Notes under the pieces: generated by a model
Database searches by the model: none
What the model saw: only the letters and a program-made list of their open reading frames with translations
Told to the model about the DNA's origin: nothing
Position numbers and translations under genes: made by a program
Shown: piece by piece, positions 1 through 11,999 of the stretch
Layout of the letters: every line of letters starts with the position of its first letter
How positions within the stretch are numbered: the stretch's first letter is position 1
Assembly (NCBI GenBank): GCA_015680685.1
Contig: MNCI01033651.1
Span: 208,675-272,674 of the forward strand
Length of the DNA: 64,000 bases
Origin: Gnetum montanum
Taxonomy: Eukaryota > Streptophyta > Gnetopsida > Gnetales > Gnetaceae
Reading direction: 5' to 3'

Positions 1-1395
1 CTTTCTTAAATTCATATTCATTGTTGCACTCGAAAAATTTGATTACTGGAAAAACCAAAGATCTATAGTGCAGAATTAATTTTTAATCTTGAATCTCAAG
101 GGCCTCTAAGAAAGAGGATTCAAGGTACCCTGGATAGTCTAGTTGATCACCTAGAGACTTAAAAACTATAAATGGAGAAAATAAAATTGTAGATTCAATA
201 GAAAATAAACACAAAACTAAACTTATAATAAAATATACACTACAAATGAACTGATAAACTTTATTAAAATAGCAAAAAATGAGTAAAGTGTTGATTTCAA
301 GGAGTACATATAGTGAGCTCAAATGCACAAGAAGGTTTGTCTAAAATGGAGCTTGAAGCTTATTGGAGCTAGTAGGTTATATTCTATAGTCAAACTCCAT
401 GGTCCAAGTACTTCTCAACTCTAATTGTCAAGAGCTTCTTGATGGTTTTTACCTAAATCTATAACTTTTAGGTGTAAATGGTGTAAACAGTGATATTTGA
501 CTTTTGTTGAAATAGGACTACACTGAGAGTCTTGGGTGCTCAAGTAGATGTCAGTTACTTCAAAAGACTTTGAAAATTCTAAAATGGATTTTAGGTACTC
601 AAGGTTGCTATGGTGGTATGGGTGCAAAAGTGTTCAAAGCCTAATGAAGTGTTAAAGTTTGGCTTTTATAGGCTTTGAAATTAGTGAATTTAGGCTACAA
701 ATTTCTACCATGATTGTTGATAGATTGATGTTGTTTGTAGGTGTTGCATGCCATAATTCCTAGCATATTTGACCATTTATGGCAAGTTTTGATATCCAAG
801 GATCATTAAAACCACATTGAATACTAAAAATAGTAAACAGGCTTTTGTGACTACACTGGCTTCGCCTCAACTATGCTAGCCTTAGAGAGCTATGCTAGCC
901 TTTGAGAGCTACACTTTCCTTGGAGAGCTATGCTGGCATTGTTGGAATTTGCTAGGAAATGTGTTGACTATGCTAGGCATGTGAAGATTGTTGGGAATCC
1001 ATGATGATTGTGCTAGCCATATTGTAGCTATCAAAAATTGTGATGACTACACTAACCATTGCTAGGGAAATGGAAAACCCAATAACTCCAATACTAGGTG
1101 TGTGCAGTTCCAACATAGTCAAGACCATAACCACCATAAGACCCATGAAAATTCCAAATTTGGTAGTACCCAAGGCATTTTTAGCCTTTCCAAGCCCAAA
1201 TATGACATAACATTTCTTTTTTCACTTGGGAAGTGAGGTAGTAGCAACTTATGAGGCATTTTTCAGCCCCAAAAAGTTAAAGTATGCAAGATTGTAGGTC
1301 ATGGACCACAAACCTTACATTTACAATAATATCTTACCTCAATTTGGATAGTGAAGGTTATAAGTTATAACATGCATTTTCTAGATGGTGTTTCA
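1..1395 (-). repeat. TatB 3' LTR (partial, cut by window start)
   Basis: This stretch aligns colinearly by eye with 53390-54830. On the minus strand the LTR begins TGAAACACCATC at 1395 and is preceded by a PPT. It contains several copies of the CpG-decayed word ACTAYRCT (around 840-1060). The 39-bp unit that is triplicated in the other LTR is present here as one full unit (1005-1043) plus a partial one. Confidence 0.9.
664..670 (-). promoter_or_regulatory. TATA box of TatB 3' LTR
   Basis: On the minus strand this reads GCCTATAAAAGCC. The same motif is at 54052-54058 in the other LTR, so it is ancestral to the element. It is the likely core promoter of the LTR. Confidence 0.6.
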
Positions 1396-1415
1396 TTGGC
1401 CCTCTTTGTTGATGT
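1396..1415 (-). other. TatB polypurine tract
   Basis: On the minus strand it reads CAACAAAGAGGGCCAA directly before the LTR start. TatC (10571-10590) and TatD (51324-51340) have nearly the same PPT at the same place. This tract primes plus-strand DNA synthesis. Confidence 0.85.
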
Positions 1416-2888
1416 TTGGAGGATTAACCTGAGAGACATTGACAAAGAATGCAAAACACCACTACGGGCCCATGACTAGCATTTCCTCACCATGCTTGAT
1501 CTTGTAGTATCAAACCATGCCAAAGAGTGCTTTGTGATAATGTGATAATGTTATGATGAGGAGGTAAAAGTTTTGGGTTACATTTGGTCACTAGAAAATC
1601 GTCATGAGGGTTAACAATGACTTCCATAGGTTGACATCATGGCTACAATATGGTAATGATATGTTGAATAATCAATAAGGTCTTTGCACTTCATGATTTG
1701 AAGTGTTGATCACTTGGTCATGTTTTTGAGGAACCAACACCTCGCTCCAAGGTTTCTTTGGTCATTAGGCTTCTCCCTTTGCATGTTTGAAGCCATTAGT
1801 TTACCTTTTAATCCTCATTGATCATTTGGCTCCTTGGTAATTTGCCTACCCATTTTCTTTTTCTTTTTTTTTGGTGGGGGAGGGGGGGGTGATGAAACCT
1901 TCATTAGGTTTCATTGTCAAGGCCAAGTTTAATTTGTTTTTTCCATTGAATGAGATGTATTACATTCAACAAACTTGATGGTGGAGCATGATGAAGGAGA
2001 TATCAAAGCATCAAAATGCATCAGTATCAAACATATGTTACCATTGTAGTTTAAGGCAAGAAAGGTCATAATCAAGTAATAGGCTTGGATGTAAGGAGGA
2101 CTATTGGAAATGATGTAGAATAAGAACTCTTGGTGTAGTAGGACAAGCTTACCAAATCTCACACATCAAGGTTACATGATAACGTGGTACCATAATGAGT
2201 TACATCTTTGTGATGATATCCCAAGCTTCATCCTTCAAGCACAACTTTAAGAGGATAAGAAAACATGTTGTTACAAGATAGTGCATAAGGCCACACAAGA
2301 CAACCAGTAGACCAAATTACCATAGGTCACTATAGTTACAACACTAAAAGATCTGTGTGATGTACATCAAACCCCAAAGCTTGCAGCTCATTCATTATGC
2401 CAAACAAGAGAGGGAAGAGAGAGAGAGAGAATGTGTAGGCTTTCTTGTTGTAGACCATCGAAGTCAAAACATCAATCATTTGTTTCAACGTGTTAACAAT
2501 GGTACACAACACTACAAGCAAACTTGCAAGCGTTTGATGTAATCAGGGCTATGTGATGGCTTTGATGTTGCATAGTAAGGGTTTGATGTTTTCTTAAGTA
2601 GGCTTATGTTTTGGTAAGGAACTTGGTTTCATGTGCGTTCTCCTTACCATCATGATCTTAGATGGAAACTTTGACTAATGGACCTTCTGTGATGTTTCTG
2701 GCTTCAAGGTTCATGGTTATTAGTTACTTTAGGATGTTATGGCTATATAGTAAAATGGTTTCAGGCTTAAGGTTTGGGAATGTAAGGTTAACTTGGCCTA
2801 ACTGCATCTCAAAGATGACCCATTCAAGTTTTAAGTCCTGCAAAATTTGCTCCTTCATCCTTCTAGCTCAATCCTGCATGTCAACATA
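1416..2888 (-). other. TatB 3' untranslated region, no gene seen
   Basis: Non-coding between PPT and repeats. The first ~200 bases resemble the sequence next to the TatC PPT (10590-10800). It contains a purine run with a short GA microsatellite (about 2408-2430) and a G-rich stretch near 1873-1890. The short ORFs here have no recognisable domain. Pol of TatC ends about 2 kb inside its PPT, but no pol is found here. Confidence 0.6.
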
Positions 2889-3735
2889 AGCACATTAAGT
2901 GGCAGCTATATGATAAAATGATTAAATAATGTCAAAACAATGCAAAATACTCTAGAAATAGTCAACACATGCCAAACTAAGGGCCAAGCAAGGTTTTAAA
3001 AAGGCCACTTAAAGGTTACTAGAGGTAAGTGAAGATAGATAAGGCAAAACAAAGACTAAATAAGGTCAAACAAGGGCCAAATGATTATAGAATGAAGTTA
3101 AATGAAGACTAAATGATGGTTAAACTCCATCCAATGATGTTAATTAAGGGCAAAAAATGATCAACAAAGGTCATATAAGAAGATTTAAGGATGGACAAGA
3201 TGCATCAAAGACTAAAGAGCATGAAATAAGGCTAAACTAGGCCAAATGGTAATGAACTAAGGCCAAATGATGGTCTATGATGGTCAAGCACCATCAAATA
3301 AGGTTGAACAAGCCAAAAACATGGTTAAAAAAGGTCATAGTGGATAGGATAAGGTAGATGGGGTAAACCAAGAGGGTAACTAATGTGGAACAAAGCCAAA
3401 TGATAGCAAAATGATACCACATGGGGTCAAATGGAGCCCAAATGATGATCAAATCCCACCCAATGATGTTCCAGAGGATCCAACAAGGTCATAGTGATGT
3501 CCAATGGTGTAAATTAATGTCAAACCTAGTTCTCTAAGGCCAAAAGATTCCAAATGATAGAAACATTTAATGGAATAAGGTCAAATGATGTTAAAATGAC
3601 AAAAATGAACCCAAATGACATGAAATGATAGGGTAACAAAGGTCACTAATGCATACCAACATCAAACCAAGTAAAAACACTGTCAAACAAGGCTAAATTG
3701 ATCAAAGTGGAAACATATGGTAAAACATGATCAAT
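2889..3735. repeat. Diffuse short-unit repeat (GGTCAAAnnAGGCCAAATGATG-type)
   Basis: The words GGTCAAA, AGGCCAAAT, AAATGATGG and AACAAGG recur every 15-40 bases in changing order throughout this segment. There is no open frame. It looks like a degenerate minisatellite in the 3' UTR of TatB, a region known to be hypervariable and satellite-forming in Tat elements such as Ogre. Confidence 0.7.
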
Positions 3736-3869
3736 ATTGATCAATCAAAGTTATATTTTACCATTTTTAGGCCTTAGCAAACCATGGTATAGGTCTACAG
3801 GGTTGATAGGTGAGTTTGGGAAATTGGTGAAGTCGTTTGAAGGCTATTTGATGTCAAAATTAAGGCCTT

Positions 3870-6000
3870 TTGTTGTGACTACGTTGGGCATTGCTAGCCC
3901 TATGCTGGCTAGTGTAGTTGGGAAAAGCCCCATCTTAGTTGATATTAGCAAATGGTTTTCTAGGTTTGTTATGGCCAGTTTTGGGATCTCGATGGTCTAT
4001 ATGGCTAGCATAATGAACTAGGATTGAAGATTAATGAGTTTTGACATCATTTGAACCCTTGAGAAGCTATAAATGATGCAAATACTGGTGACTACATTGG
4101 GACTATGCTAGCCACCATAGTCCCAATGTAGATGCATGGAAAAATTGGGTTTCTAGGGTTTTAGAGTTACTGCTGAGCTTCCATCAGCTTCCTAGGACAA
4201 CGTAAGGCCTTGGAAAGGCTAAATAGGCTATTTGAAAGTCAAAACAAGCTTTGAAGATGGAGTTTTGGCACCAACACCTCATGACTACGCTGGCTAGCAT
4301 AGTTGAGGCTTACTCCAGTGTAGTTAAGCAAAAATATAGGTTTTTCATGGTTGAACAAGGTCAAACTATAGCTAGCTTCAAGATTTTAGGGTTCTAGGCC
4401 TCCGAAATCAAGCTTTTGGTCATTCTAAGTGTTGTTGTGTTGGTTAAACCATTCTAGGATAGGGACTACACTCAAACTATGTTGGCTAGCATAGTCCTAT
4501 GCCTACCTCAGTATAGATGAATGGAAACTGGCATTCCCATGGTCAAAAAAAGGTGAAATTATGACTAAGCAATGTTGAGCAATGTTCTAGGTGTCTCAAG
4601 TTAAATTTTTAAGTCATTTAGGCTATCATGGTACTTATAACATCAACTCCCAATCATGACTACATTTGAACTACATTGGCCAACATAATCATTACTTGTT
4701 CCAATGTAGTAAGATGTGAATCTTAGCTTCGATGGGTTTCTACCATCCATCAACCAAGTTCTTAGGTTTCCATTGTTACCAATATCTCTAGCTAGGGTTT
4801 TGGCTAAGGATGGTCAATTCTAAAGGTTTCTTGGATTTTGAGATGATCATTTCTCATTTGGAATATGCTAGCTAGCATAGTTGAGCTTGGCCCTAGAGTA
4901 GATGAGGAAAACCTAATATTTTCAAGCTCAAAACAAGGTGGAATTGTAGCTGGGTGAGGCCAAATAAGGTTCTAGGTTTTCAAGTTAGGTTCTAGACTAT
5001 TTAGAGTGTCAAATCACTAGTCAAATTATCCTAGAACCATGACTACACTAGGACTATGCTAGCCAGCATACTCTAGGTCTACTCTAGTGTAGTCACAAGA
5101 TGAACTTTGATTTTTAGTGGAATTTCATGGTCAATTGACTGGGTTGTTGGTTTCTTGGATCACTAGTGTTCAAAAATAGGGTTTCAAACCCAAGATGGTC
5201 AATTTTGATGGTTGCTTTGATTCTTGGCTATCCATACACCCCTAGAGTACACTAGCCAATGTAGTCCTAATGTAGTTGAGGGATGTAGCCTAAGTTATGT
5301 TGATTTTTGACTTGGTTTGCAAGGTCTAGTCATTTCTAAAGTCTCTAGTAGGGTTTTGGGGTTGAAATGATGTACTAGGAAGCTAATTTAACATGTCCAT
5401 GGCTTGTTTTTATGTTTTCATAGTGAGACAACTTTGGTACTACACTAACCAGCATAGTCCCATGCTTCCTCAATGTAGTCCCAAGGTGAGAATGGGATTT
5501 TTCTTACTTTTCTTTAAGGTTATTTTTAGTTTTTAATGATTCATCCTCTCCTAACTATGTTGGAACTATGCTAGCCAATGTAGTCCTAGCCATCCCCAAC
5601 ATAGTTTGAAGGTACAAGTAGGAATTATTCCATTTTTGTATGATTTTCTTGCATTTCAAGCTTATCAAAGACTATGGGGTTTAAGGTCTAACATCTTGGA
5701 GGCTATTTTTTGCTTTTGATCTTCATTTCTTACTCAACTACACTTGGACTACACTAGCCAACATAGTTGAGGTCTCCCCCAATGTAGTCCATGCAAGCAA
5801 AATGATTTTTGATTATTTTTGAACAATTTTGTAAAGTTTCAAACCTGCTAGAGGCTTTGGCCAAGGTTTGGTTCATGGTGTGGTAATTTTGCAGTTGATT
5901 AGAAATTTGGTCGATGGTAGAAGACATTATTCCACTTGGGACTACGTTGACCAACATACTTTGACTACTAGACAGCATACTTACTCTAAATAGTAAGTTG
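3870..6000. repeat. Diverged tandem array, ~195-bp period, with palindromic cores
   Basis: A core of the type GACTACACT...TATGCTAGCCAGCATAG...AGTGTAGTC recurs near 3880, 4086, 4284, 4462, 4657, 4862, 5039, 5240, 5440, 5555, 5735 and 5935, mostly 177-206 bases apart with one short step. Sequence between cores is weakly similar, including repeated phrases such as CTAGGGTTT and TGGTCAA. No coding frame is present. The array lies where pol would be expected in TatB. Confidence 0.75.
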
Positions 6001-6388
6001 TGATATGATTTCTAGCTTCTGTCGGTGTATGGTGATTTCCAATGTCAACACTTGGTTTCTTATTTTAGACAAGGTTTCTTGGTCCAAATATGGCAAGGAT
6101 GAATGCCTAGAAGATGGTTTTTGGTAGTGGTTGAAGTTTGGAATCTATTTCAAGACTTTTGGATGCCTAAACCCCAACATAGTCAACATAGAGAAGCTAA
6201 AAATCCAAGTGTTTTAGGATTGCCATTAGCTTGTTAAAGAGGCATCTAGTGGACCCTACCTTAAGTTTGAATTGCTAAACCAATTTATTTCCACCAACCT
6301 AGCATAGTCCTACCTTCTAATTGTGCTTGTGGAGTTGAGTGGTACTTATGTAAGTGTTTTTGGGAAACCAAGGTGGTTTCGGTGATCA

Positions 6389-6795
6389 ATGCATAAGTTT
6401 GGGATTGGTTATCACATTAGAACTTTACACAAACCAAATTTCTCATCTTACTTCCAGCCTATAGCACCCAAAATTAGAGCTTTGATTCTATTCTTACTCC
6501 AAACACATCTCTTCCAATTTGATCTTGATATCCTACAATCAGGAGTAGTCGCAATTGCAACAGGAGGCTTCTTAAAGCTTAAAGATTTTGTTATTCCTGC
6601 ACTATTTGTCAACATGTCCAAGAGGAAGGATTTCACCAGCAAGAATCTTGCCTTGTAAGAGGCTGACATAGCTATGAAAGTTCTCTTCAACCTACCATGA
6701 CCCTTGATTGATGAAGGTTCTTTTACTATAACCCCAAGGTACACAATTCCCAATCGTTTATCAAGAAATTTTACTAGAAAGTTGGGCGTTTTTGT
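6389..6795 (+). other. Possible coding exon of unknown function
   Basis: This is the least repetitive, most protein-like stretch between 1.4 and 8.4 kb. On the plus strand it reads as about 89 codons, a stop, then about 40 more in frame. The first part is hydrophobic (ALILFLLQTHLFQFDLDILQ) and a basic segment MSKRKDFTSKN follows. A possible donor AAG|GTACAC lies near 6737. It could be the first exon of the plus-strand gene whose next recognisable exon starts at 8475. The minus strand is also open for 101 codons, so the coding strand is not proven, and no equivalent was found in TatC or TatD. Confidence 0.3.
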
Positions 6796-6879
6796 TTGTG
6801 TACATTTATGTGTTACTTAAAATTGAATTAAATGAAATTCCTATGTTAGATTTAGGTTGTGTTCATTAACGTTTAGTGT

Positions 6880-7560
6880 TGCTCTAGTGTTGGGATTAGC
6901 TTACACCTAGTTATCAATTTGGTTTTAGTCTTTTCTATGAGTTTTTGAGCTTTTTCCACCAAAAGCAATACCAACTTTGTATTTTTTTTGTGTGCAAATG
7001 GTTATGATTTCTTAGTTTTTTGTGGCCATAGTGTTGTAGTAATCTATTTAATGGTCAAAATGATGTTTGAGCCACTTTATTCTAACTTGCAATGAATTCT
7101 CTATGAATTTTTCTATAAGCTAGTAAACTACGGGTTTATGCAATTTTTGCTATTTTTCATGTCATTTTCTTAATTATTTTCTAGAAAAACGATGAGAAAT
7201 TATTGTCTTATCAGTTTTTGGGTTTCTAGTTTATCATTTAATGGTACAAACGGTTCTAAAATCACTAAATTCTAATTTGTGGTTAATTTTTGGTGAATTT
7301 TTTCATGAGTTGACGCAAAGTGAGGTTTTTGGCTTTCACAGTTTTTTTTTTCATGTTACTTTTGCATTTTTTTTCTACAAAAACAACTAGGAATTTTTGA
7401 ACTTTTATCTTGTGTGTTTTTATTTTGTGATTTAACAGTTCAAATAGCTATGGAAACATTGAATTTGGATCTATGGTTAGTTTTCTATGAATTTTTTTAG
7501 TAGATCAATGTATGCTAAAATTTTTGGTTTATATGGCTTTTCCCCTGTGAAAGTGGATAT
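6880..7560. repeat. T-rich tandem repeat, ~180-bp period
   Basis: A phrase of the form TCTATGAATTTTTcTATgAG recurs near 6930, 7100, 7290 and 7480, each preceded by a related AATTTGTGGTTAATT-type phrase, giving about four diverged units. It lies upstream of the 8475 exon of the antisense gene, in the likely 5' intron. TatD has a different ~180-bp array in the equivalent place. Confidence 0.55.
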
Positions 7561-8474
7561 CCTAGACACTTCAAAAATATTTCTAATAAACATCCCAGGT
7601 TCCAACGGATCCTTTGGGGTATTAGGGAGGAATTGGTTTTACTAGTTTAAAAAAAAATTTGATATTTTTTAATTAGTGATTTTTTATGGTTGTTTTCTTC
7701 AATCCCATGTTGTTGTGCAATTCTCGGTTGAATTTGGTTATGGTTTTAGATTGTTGTAAAAAAAATTTCTATGCTTTGGACTACAATGTAGATGCCAAAT
7801 TTTGTCAAATTTCATGCATACTTAGTCCCTACACTTAGAATAAAAATTTTTTCTAAATTGTCATTTTCGTTTAAGTGTAAACTACCTCACACAGTTGCAG
7901 TTTTTGTTGTAAACACTGCAAACCTCTTTGGCAATGTAGGAAGCATTGGTGTGGTTATTGTACTTTTATTTCTACATCATAAGATTTTTAAGGTCATTTA
8001 CAAGTTGTATTTTTGTTTTCCAAAGTCACTTGAATTTTTCTAAAATTTTTAGCTAGCCCTCATAGGGTTTTTACTACAACTAGTTTCACTGTTAACTAGG
8101 ATTTCTAGTAAAAACTTTGCAAACTCAAGTTTGGTTTGCACTACTATTGTGGTAGATACAAGCTATTGTGGTAAGTACAAGCTAGTTTCTATGGCTTCAA
8201 TGTTTTTACATAAAAACTTTTAGTCATATGTATTCCACCATAAAACTGCTATCCGTTGTTAGTAGGCTATTTGATTCTCTCAAGTTGTTATTTGTAAAGT
8301 ATTCACATTTTTTGTTATTGTCTTTTTGCTTTAAGTGTTGAAAACTATGGATTTGATTATTTGTTTAAAGTTGCAACATTGATATTGAAGTTGTAGTCAC
8401 CTTGATTATTTAACATTTATTCATACTTGGCTATGGTTGTTTATGGTTTTGACAATTGTTGTTGTTGTGTGTAG
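7561..8474 (+). other. T-rich putative intron of TatB antisense gene
   Basis: Non-coding and strongly T-rich on the plus strand. It ends in TTGTTGTTGTGTGTAG, a good plant-like 3' splice site, followed by the first exon recognisable in all three elements. The 83-codon ORF at 7792-8043 shows no similarity to the gene copies in the sister elements. Confidence 0.5.
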
Positions 8475-8840
8475 GCCCTTTTTCAAACCTATTCAGGTTG
8501 TCATTAAGCTAGTGGAATTGCTTTGCTGTATCCACACACCAAGGCCCAACACCCCACCTACCCACATGGTGGTGGAACATGGCTCTCTGTGGTTTATACC
8601 AAGGGCAAAAGAGTTTCTAGATTTTTCACTGCAAAACTTTAGTGTGAAAGTATGGTCACACTTGGCATCTCGCATAGCAATCATTATCATAGAAATCTTG
8701 TTGCCCTGATCTTCTAACTTGATCATAAAATTCATTAAAGATGATCCTAAAACACATGTTGAGGGTATAGTACTTGATAGCATGTATACAAGAGGCACTC
8801 GTAACCTGTCCAAGATTTGGCACATGCTTGAGTTCAACTT
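8475..8840 (+). pseudogene. TatB antisense gene, 5' recognisable exon (interrupted by TatC)
   Basis: Starts after the acceptor GTGTAG and aligns with exons at 18307-18760 (TatC) and at the upper end of the TatD gene (down from 44586). Shared residues include CC at the start of a PNTP segment, then FSVxxWSHLA and a hydrophobic stretch ending LLP. One in-frame stop (TGA, 8707-8709) follows LLP where TatC has CAGGGCC; CpG decay of CGA would explain it. The exon is cut at 8840 by the insertion of TatC and resumes at 27114. The function is unknown. The gene runs opposite to gag-protease of its own element. Confidence 0.7.
8836..8840. repeat. TatC target-site duplication, left copy (AACTT)
   Basis: AACTT directly precedes the LTR terminus TGTAGTGATC. 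The same five bases follow the other LTR at 27109-27113. It is a perfect 5-bp TSD, standard for Ty3/gypsy integration. Confidence 0.95.
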
Positions 8841-10570
8841 TGTAGTGATCGAAAATGTCAAAGGCTAGAATGGTAAACCGAGAGGTTCGTGGTCATACAG
8901 CTTTGACCCCGCATCCACATGAGGGCCTACTAGACACGAAGGTGGGGTGCCAAGAATGGTCTTGTCAATCAAACTGGGACTTACAGGATATTACACCAAA
9001 ACGAATGCAAGGGGGTTTGCATATTGTTTGCAACATCCATGATGTCAACTACGGTGAGCATAGTTGAGGTTTTTGGTGCAAAATGAGGGTGCAAACACAT
9101 GAATATGTGTAGAAAAATACTGAAAATGTGAGTAAAATGCTAGAACGCAAGTAAAAATACCAAAAAATGCATAGTGTAAGCGAGAGAAATTGGCACCACA
9201 CCAAATAGGGGGAGTATAGTTAACTACAAAGAAAAGGTTAGGAGGTACACGGTGTACAAATAGGCATAGTAGGTAACGTAGTCACAATCTCAGGGTTTCT
9301 AGGCTGTAATGACTGATGTCCATCATGAAGTCTAGGCTTGCCAGGTTGGCCACTATGGTATCCTACAGGTTGTGGTGGTCTACGGTGTGCTAGGCGGTGT
9401 GTAACGGTGTTGCGGTGGTGTGCAACGGTGTCTACCAAATGCCAAGTGCACTTAGATGTAAATATGCCAAGAATGCTAATGCTCAAATTTTCCAAGCTTA
9501 CTTTAGATTTGCTAATCCCTAGAACATGGAACATTTGGGGTATTTATAGGCCTAGGGTTGTCATGAGCTATGGATCAGGCACCACATGATAGAGGGGTAG
9601 TTGGGACTATGCTAGCCCCAACTACACTCCCACTGAAGCAAATGGTGTTCTACTAGTATGCTCTAATAGACCCTCTGAGACTATTAGACTATGACTACAC
9701 TGCCAAGACTACATGTGCAGATTCTAAACAAACCACAATGTACCTGAAAATAATGCAAAATAATGTAGTTTTGGAGACTACGCTCTAGGACTATGTTGTG
9801 CACTCTCTCGAGTGGTGTCGAGAGTAGGTACAATTTGGGGGGCAAATGGGGGATGTAAAAGAAGTGAAAATTGGTAATCTTGCTTGCCAAATGAATGTTG
9901 GAGCTAAGATGAAGGCCAGTGCTAAGTTTTGAAGGTAGTTTTGCATGACTACAATAACTACTCTCTAGAGCGTAGTCCAATAGTTAGAAAATTTTTTGCA
10001 AAACTAGTTTCCTCATGCATACTACACTTAGCGTAGTTCCAATAGTGGGAAGCATAGTCCAGTAGTTAGAAATTTTGACAAACTATTTTTCCATTCCAAG
10101 CATGCTTGAAAACTTCTAGCTTGATAGTTAGGCAAATCTACAAAATTAGCCATTGGTGTGCAAACTACACAGACTACGCTAACTGCACTTTGGAGCATAG
10201 TAGAGAGCATAGTCTAGCAGTTAGAAAATCTACTGAACTATTTCTTCCATGCTCACCAAGCTTAAAAACTTCTGGTTTAACACTTAGGCAAACTTGCAAA
10301 GCTAGCCCTTGGTGTGCTAACTATGCTCTGGAGCATAGTCCCAATAAGGAGAGCATAGTCCCACCCTTAGAAAATTTTTCAACTATTATCTACACTTAGA
10401 AAAATTTTGCAAATCTAGACTATTTGTGTTAACTATGTTGACTACACTCTAGAGTGTTGTCCCAACAATGGGGAGTGTAGTCTCAACACTTTGGAAAAAA
10501 AATTACCAAGTTTTGACACTTAAATAAATTTACAGGTGAGACCCAGGAGCCCAAATTAAGTGGTATTTCA
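8841..10570 (-). repeat. TatC 3' LTR
   Basis: 1,730 bp. On the minus strand it starts TGAAATACCAC (10570) and ends CACTACA (8841). It is colinear with 25380-27108. The half nearest the PPT (9600-10500) is full of the palindromic word ACTAYRCT/AGYRTAGT. A TATA motif lies at 9541-9548. Short ORFs inside are chance. Confidence 0.95.
9541..9548 (-). promoter_or_regulatory. TATA box of TatC 3' LTR
   Basis: On the minus strand CCTATAAATACCCC. It matches the site at 26071-26078 in the partner LTR and the sites in both TatD LTRs. Confidence 0.7.
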
Positions 10571-10590
10571 TTGGCCCCTCTTTGTTGATG
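10571..10590 (-). other. TatC polypurine tract
   Basis: On the minus strand CAACAAAGAGGGGCCAA abuts the TG of the 3' LTR. It fixes the internal boundary of the LTR. Confidence 0.9.
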
Positions 10591-11999
10591 TTTGGAGGAG
10601 TAGCCTAAGAAATGTCGACAAAGAATGCAAAACACCACAGAAAACTTAGCAATAACCTCACCCATCAGTACCCAACCAGATGTTGCTTCACCATGCTCAA
10701 GAGTGCTAAGGGTAATGGTATGCTAGGAGTAAAGGTGTAGGGAATGTGCTAGGGAATAACATGGGAATGGAATGAAAATAGTATGATATTGCAAGATGCA
10801 GGGTTAGCATGGTTGACGATGATCAGAATACTTATGAGGAAGTCAGTGTCCATGGTACTAGAATGGCTTGTCCCTAAAATTGTGACCTCTCATTAGAGCA
10901 CTTGTGAGAAGGCCAATGTAGATTTAGGGTTGGACCCATTGCGAAATTGTAGCTTTGCTAATCTTTTCCTAGGGACATGTTTTTCCCCATTCTTTTTTTT
11001 TTCTTTTGTGACTGTGAGGCAAACCTACTTTGAGTTCTGCAAATTGTGAGATGCTAGCTACAGGATGCTTTCCATCAGGTAAACTATGTGCCACCTAATG
11101 GACTTTGCTTTGGTGCAACCATGATGCATCTATAGGACAGGTGTTTCCTCTACAGGATGAGTTGCATTACATCTGCTTAGGCATTAACCAACCTACAGAG
11201 GCTCCCCATAGGACAATTTGCATTACATATGTTATGGGTTCTGTGGTTGACTTAGAGAAAGTGCCATGTGCATCAAAGGGGTTTGCAAGCTCAGTGATGC
11301 AAGGGAAGGCAAGGGAAATGTAAGGTAAAAGGGGTGATGTAAGTAAGCAATAGCAAGATCAAGGGATCTGCACTCTTGAGTGGGTTGGCTAGCCTAATCA
11401 TGCACATCAAAGCAATGTGGTGACTTGCCACTGTGATGAGATGTGTCTCTACATGATCACCTCCAAGGCTTCATCCTACAAATTCAACCTAGATAAAATA
11501 AGAAAACACCCACAAAACATGAGATGAGAGTAAACTACTAGATGCAAGGATGGTGTAATAGCTGGACTAGTTGCAAGTGCTTGAGAAGCTAGTGAAAGTG
11601 CTGAGGGTAGTGATGTTGTAGGTGCCAAGAGCCCAAGTAAAAATCAGCAAAATAGCAAAGGGTCATAATGCTACAAATGTTCCAAAGGTCTCTCCCACTA
11701 GAGGCTCAAGGTACTAGCAAAATGCCCAAGGCTAGTATTGCTACAAGTAGCTCCTAGAGCTGGTAGTGCTATAGGTGCAACTTGGAGCTGGTAGTGTTGG
11801 TGATGATGACAGGAGCTCTGGAAGATCAGCAAAATGCCCAAGGGTAACTCTGAAAGATTAACAAAATGCTAGGGGATAGTAATGTTGCAAATGTTCTAGA
11901 GGCCTCTCCTAATGACAGGAAATCCATTCTGGAGCTGTAGTGCCCTACCCTGCCCACGAGGTATGGGCAGATGGTAGGAAGTTGGAAGTATTGTCAATT
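10591..11999 (-). other. TatC 3' untranslated region, no gene seen
   Basis: Non-coding region between the integrase end and the PPT. It corresponds to 50216-51323 of TatD in reverse orientation. It has internal short repeats such as CAAAATGCnnAGGG and GCTACAAGTGC near 11560-11900. Confidence 0.65.

Noticed and set aside
3870-6000. Possible CRISPR-like array
   Set aside because: Units are about 195 bp, diverged throughout and lack the short direct repeat/unique spacer pattern. The context is a plant retrotransposon.
8493-8861. 122-codon minus ORF
   Set aside because: The plus strand has the frame conserved in TatC and TatD, and the minus ORF crosses the TatC insertion boundary at 8840/8841.
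9338-9589. Facing ORFs of 83 and 98 codons at 9238-9589
   Set aside because: They lie inside the TatC LTR and are not kept in the partner LTR.
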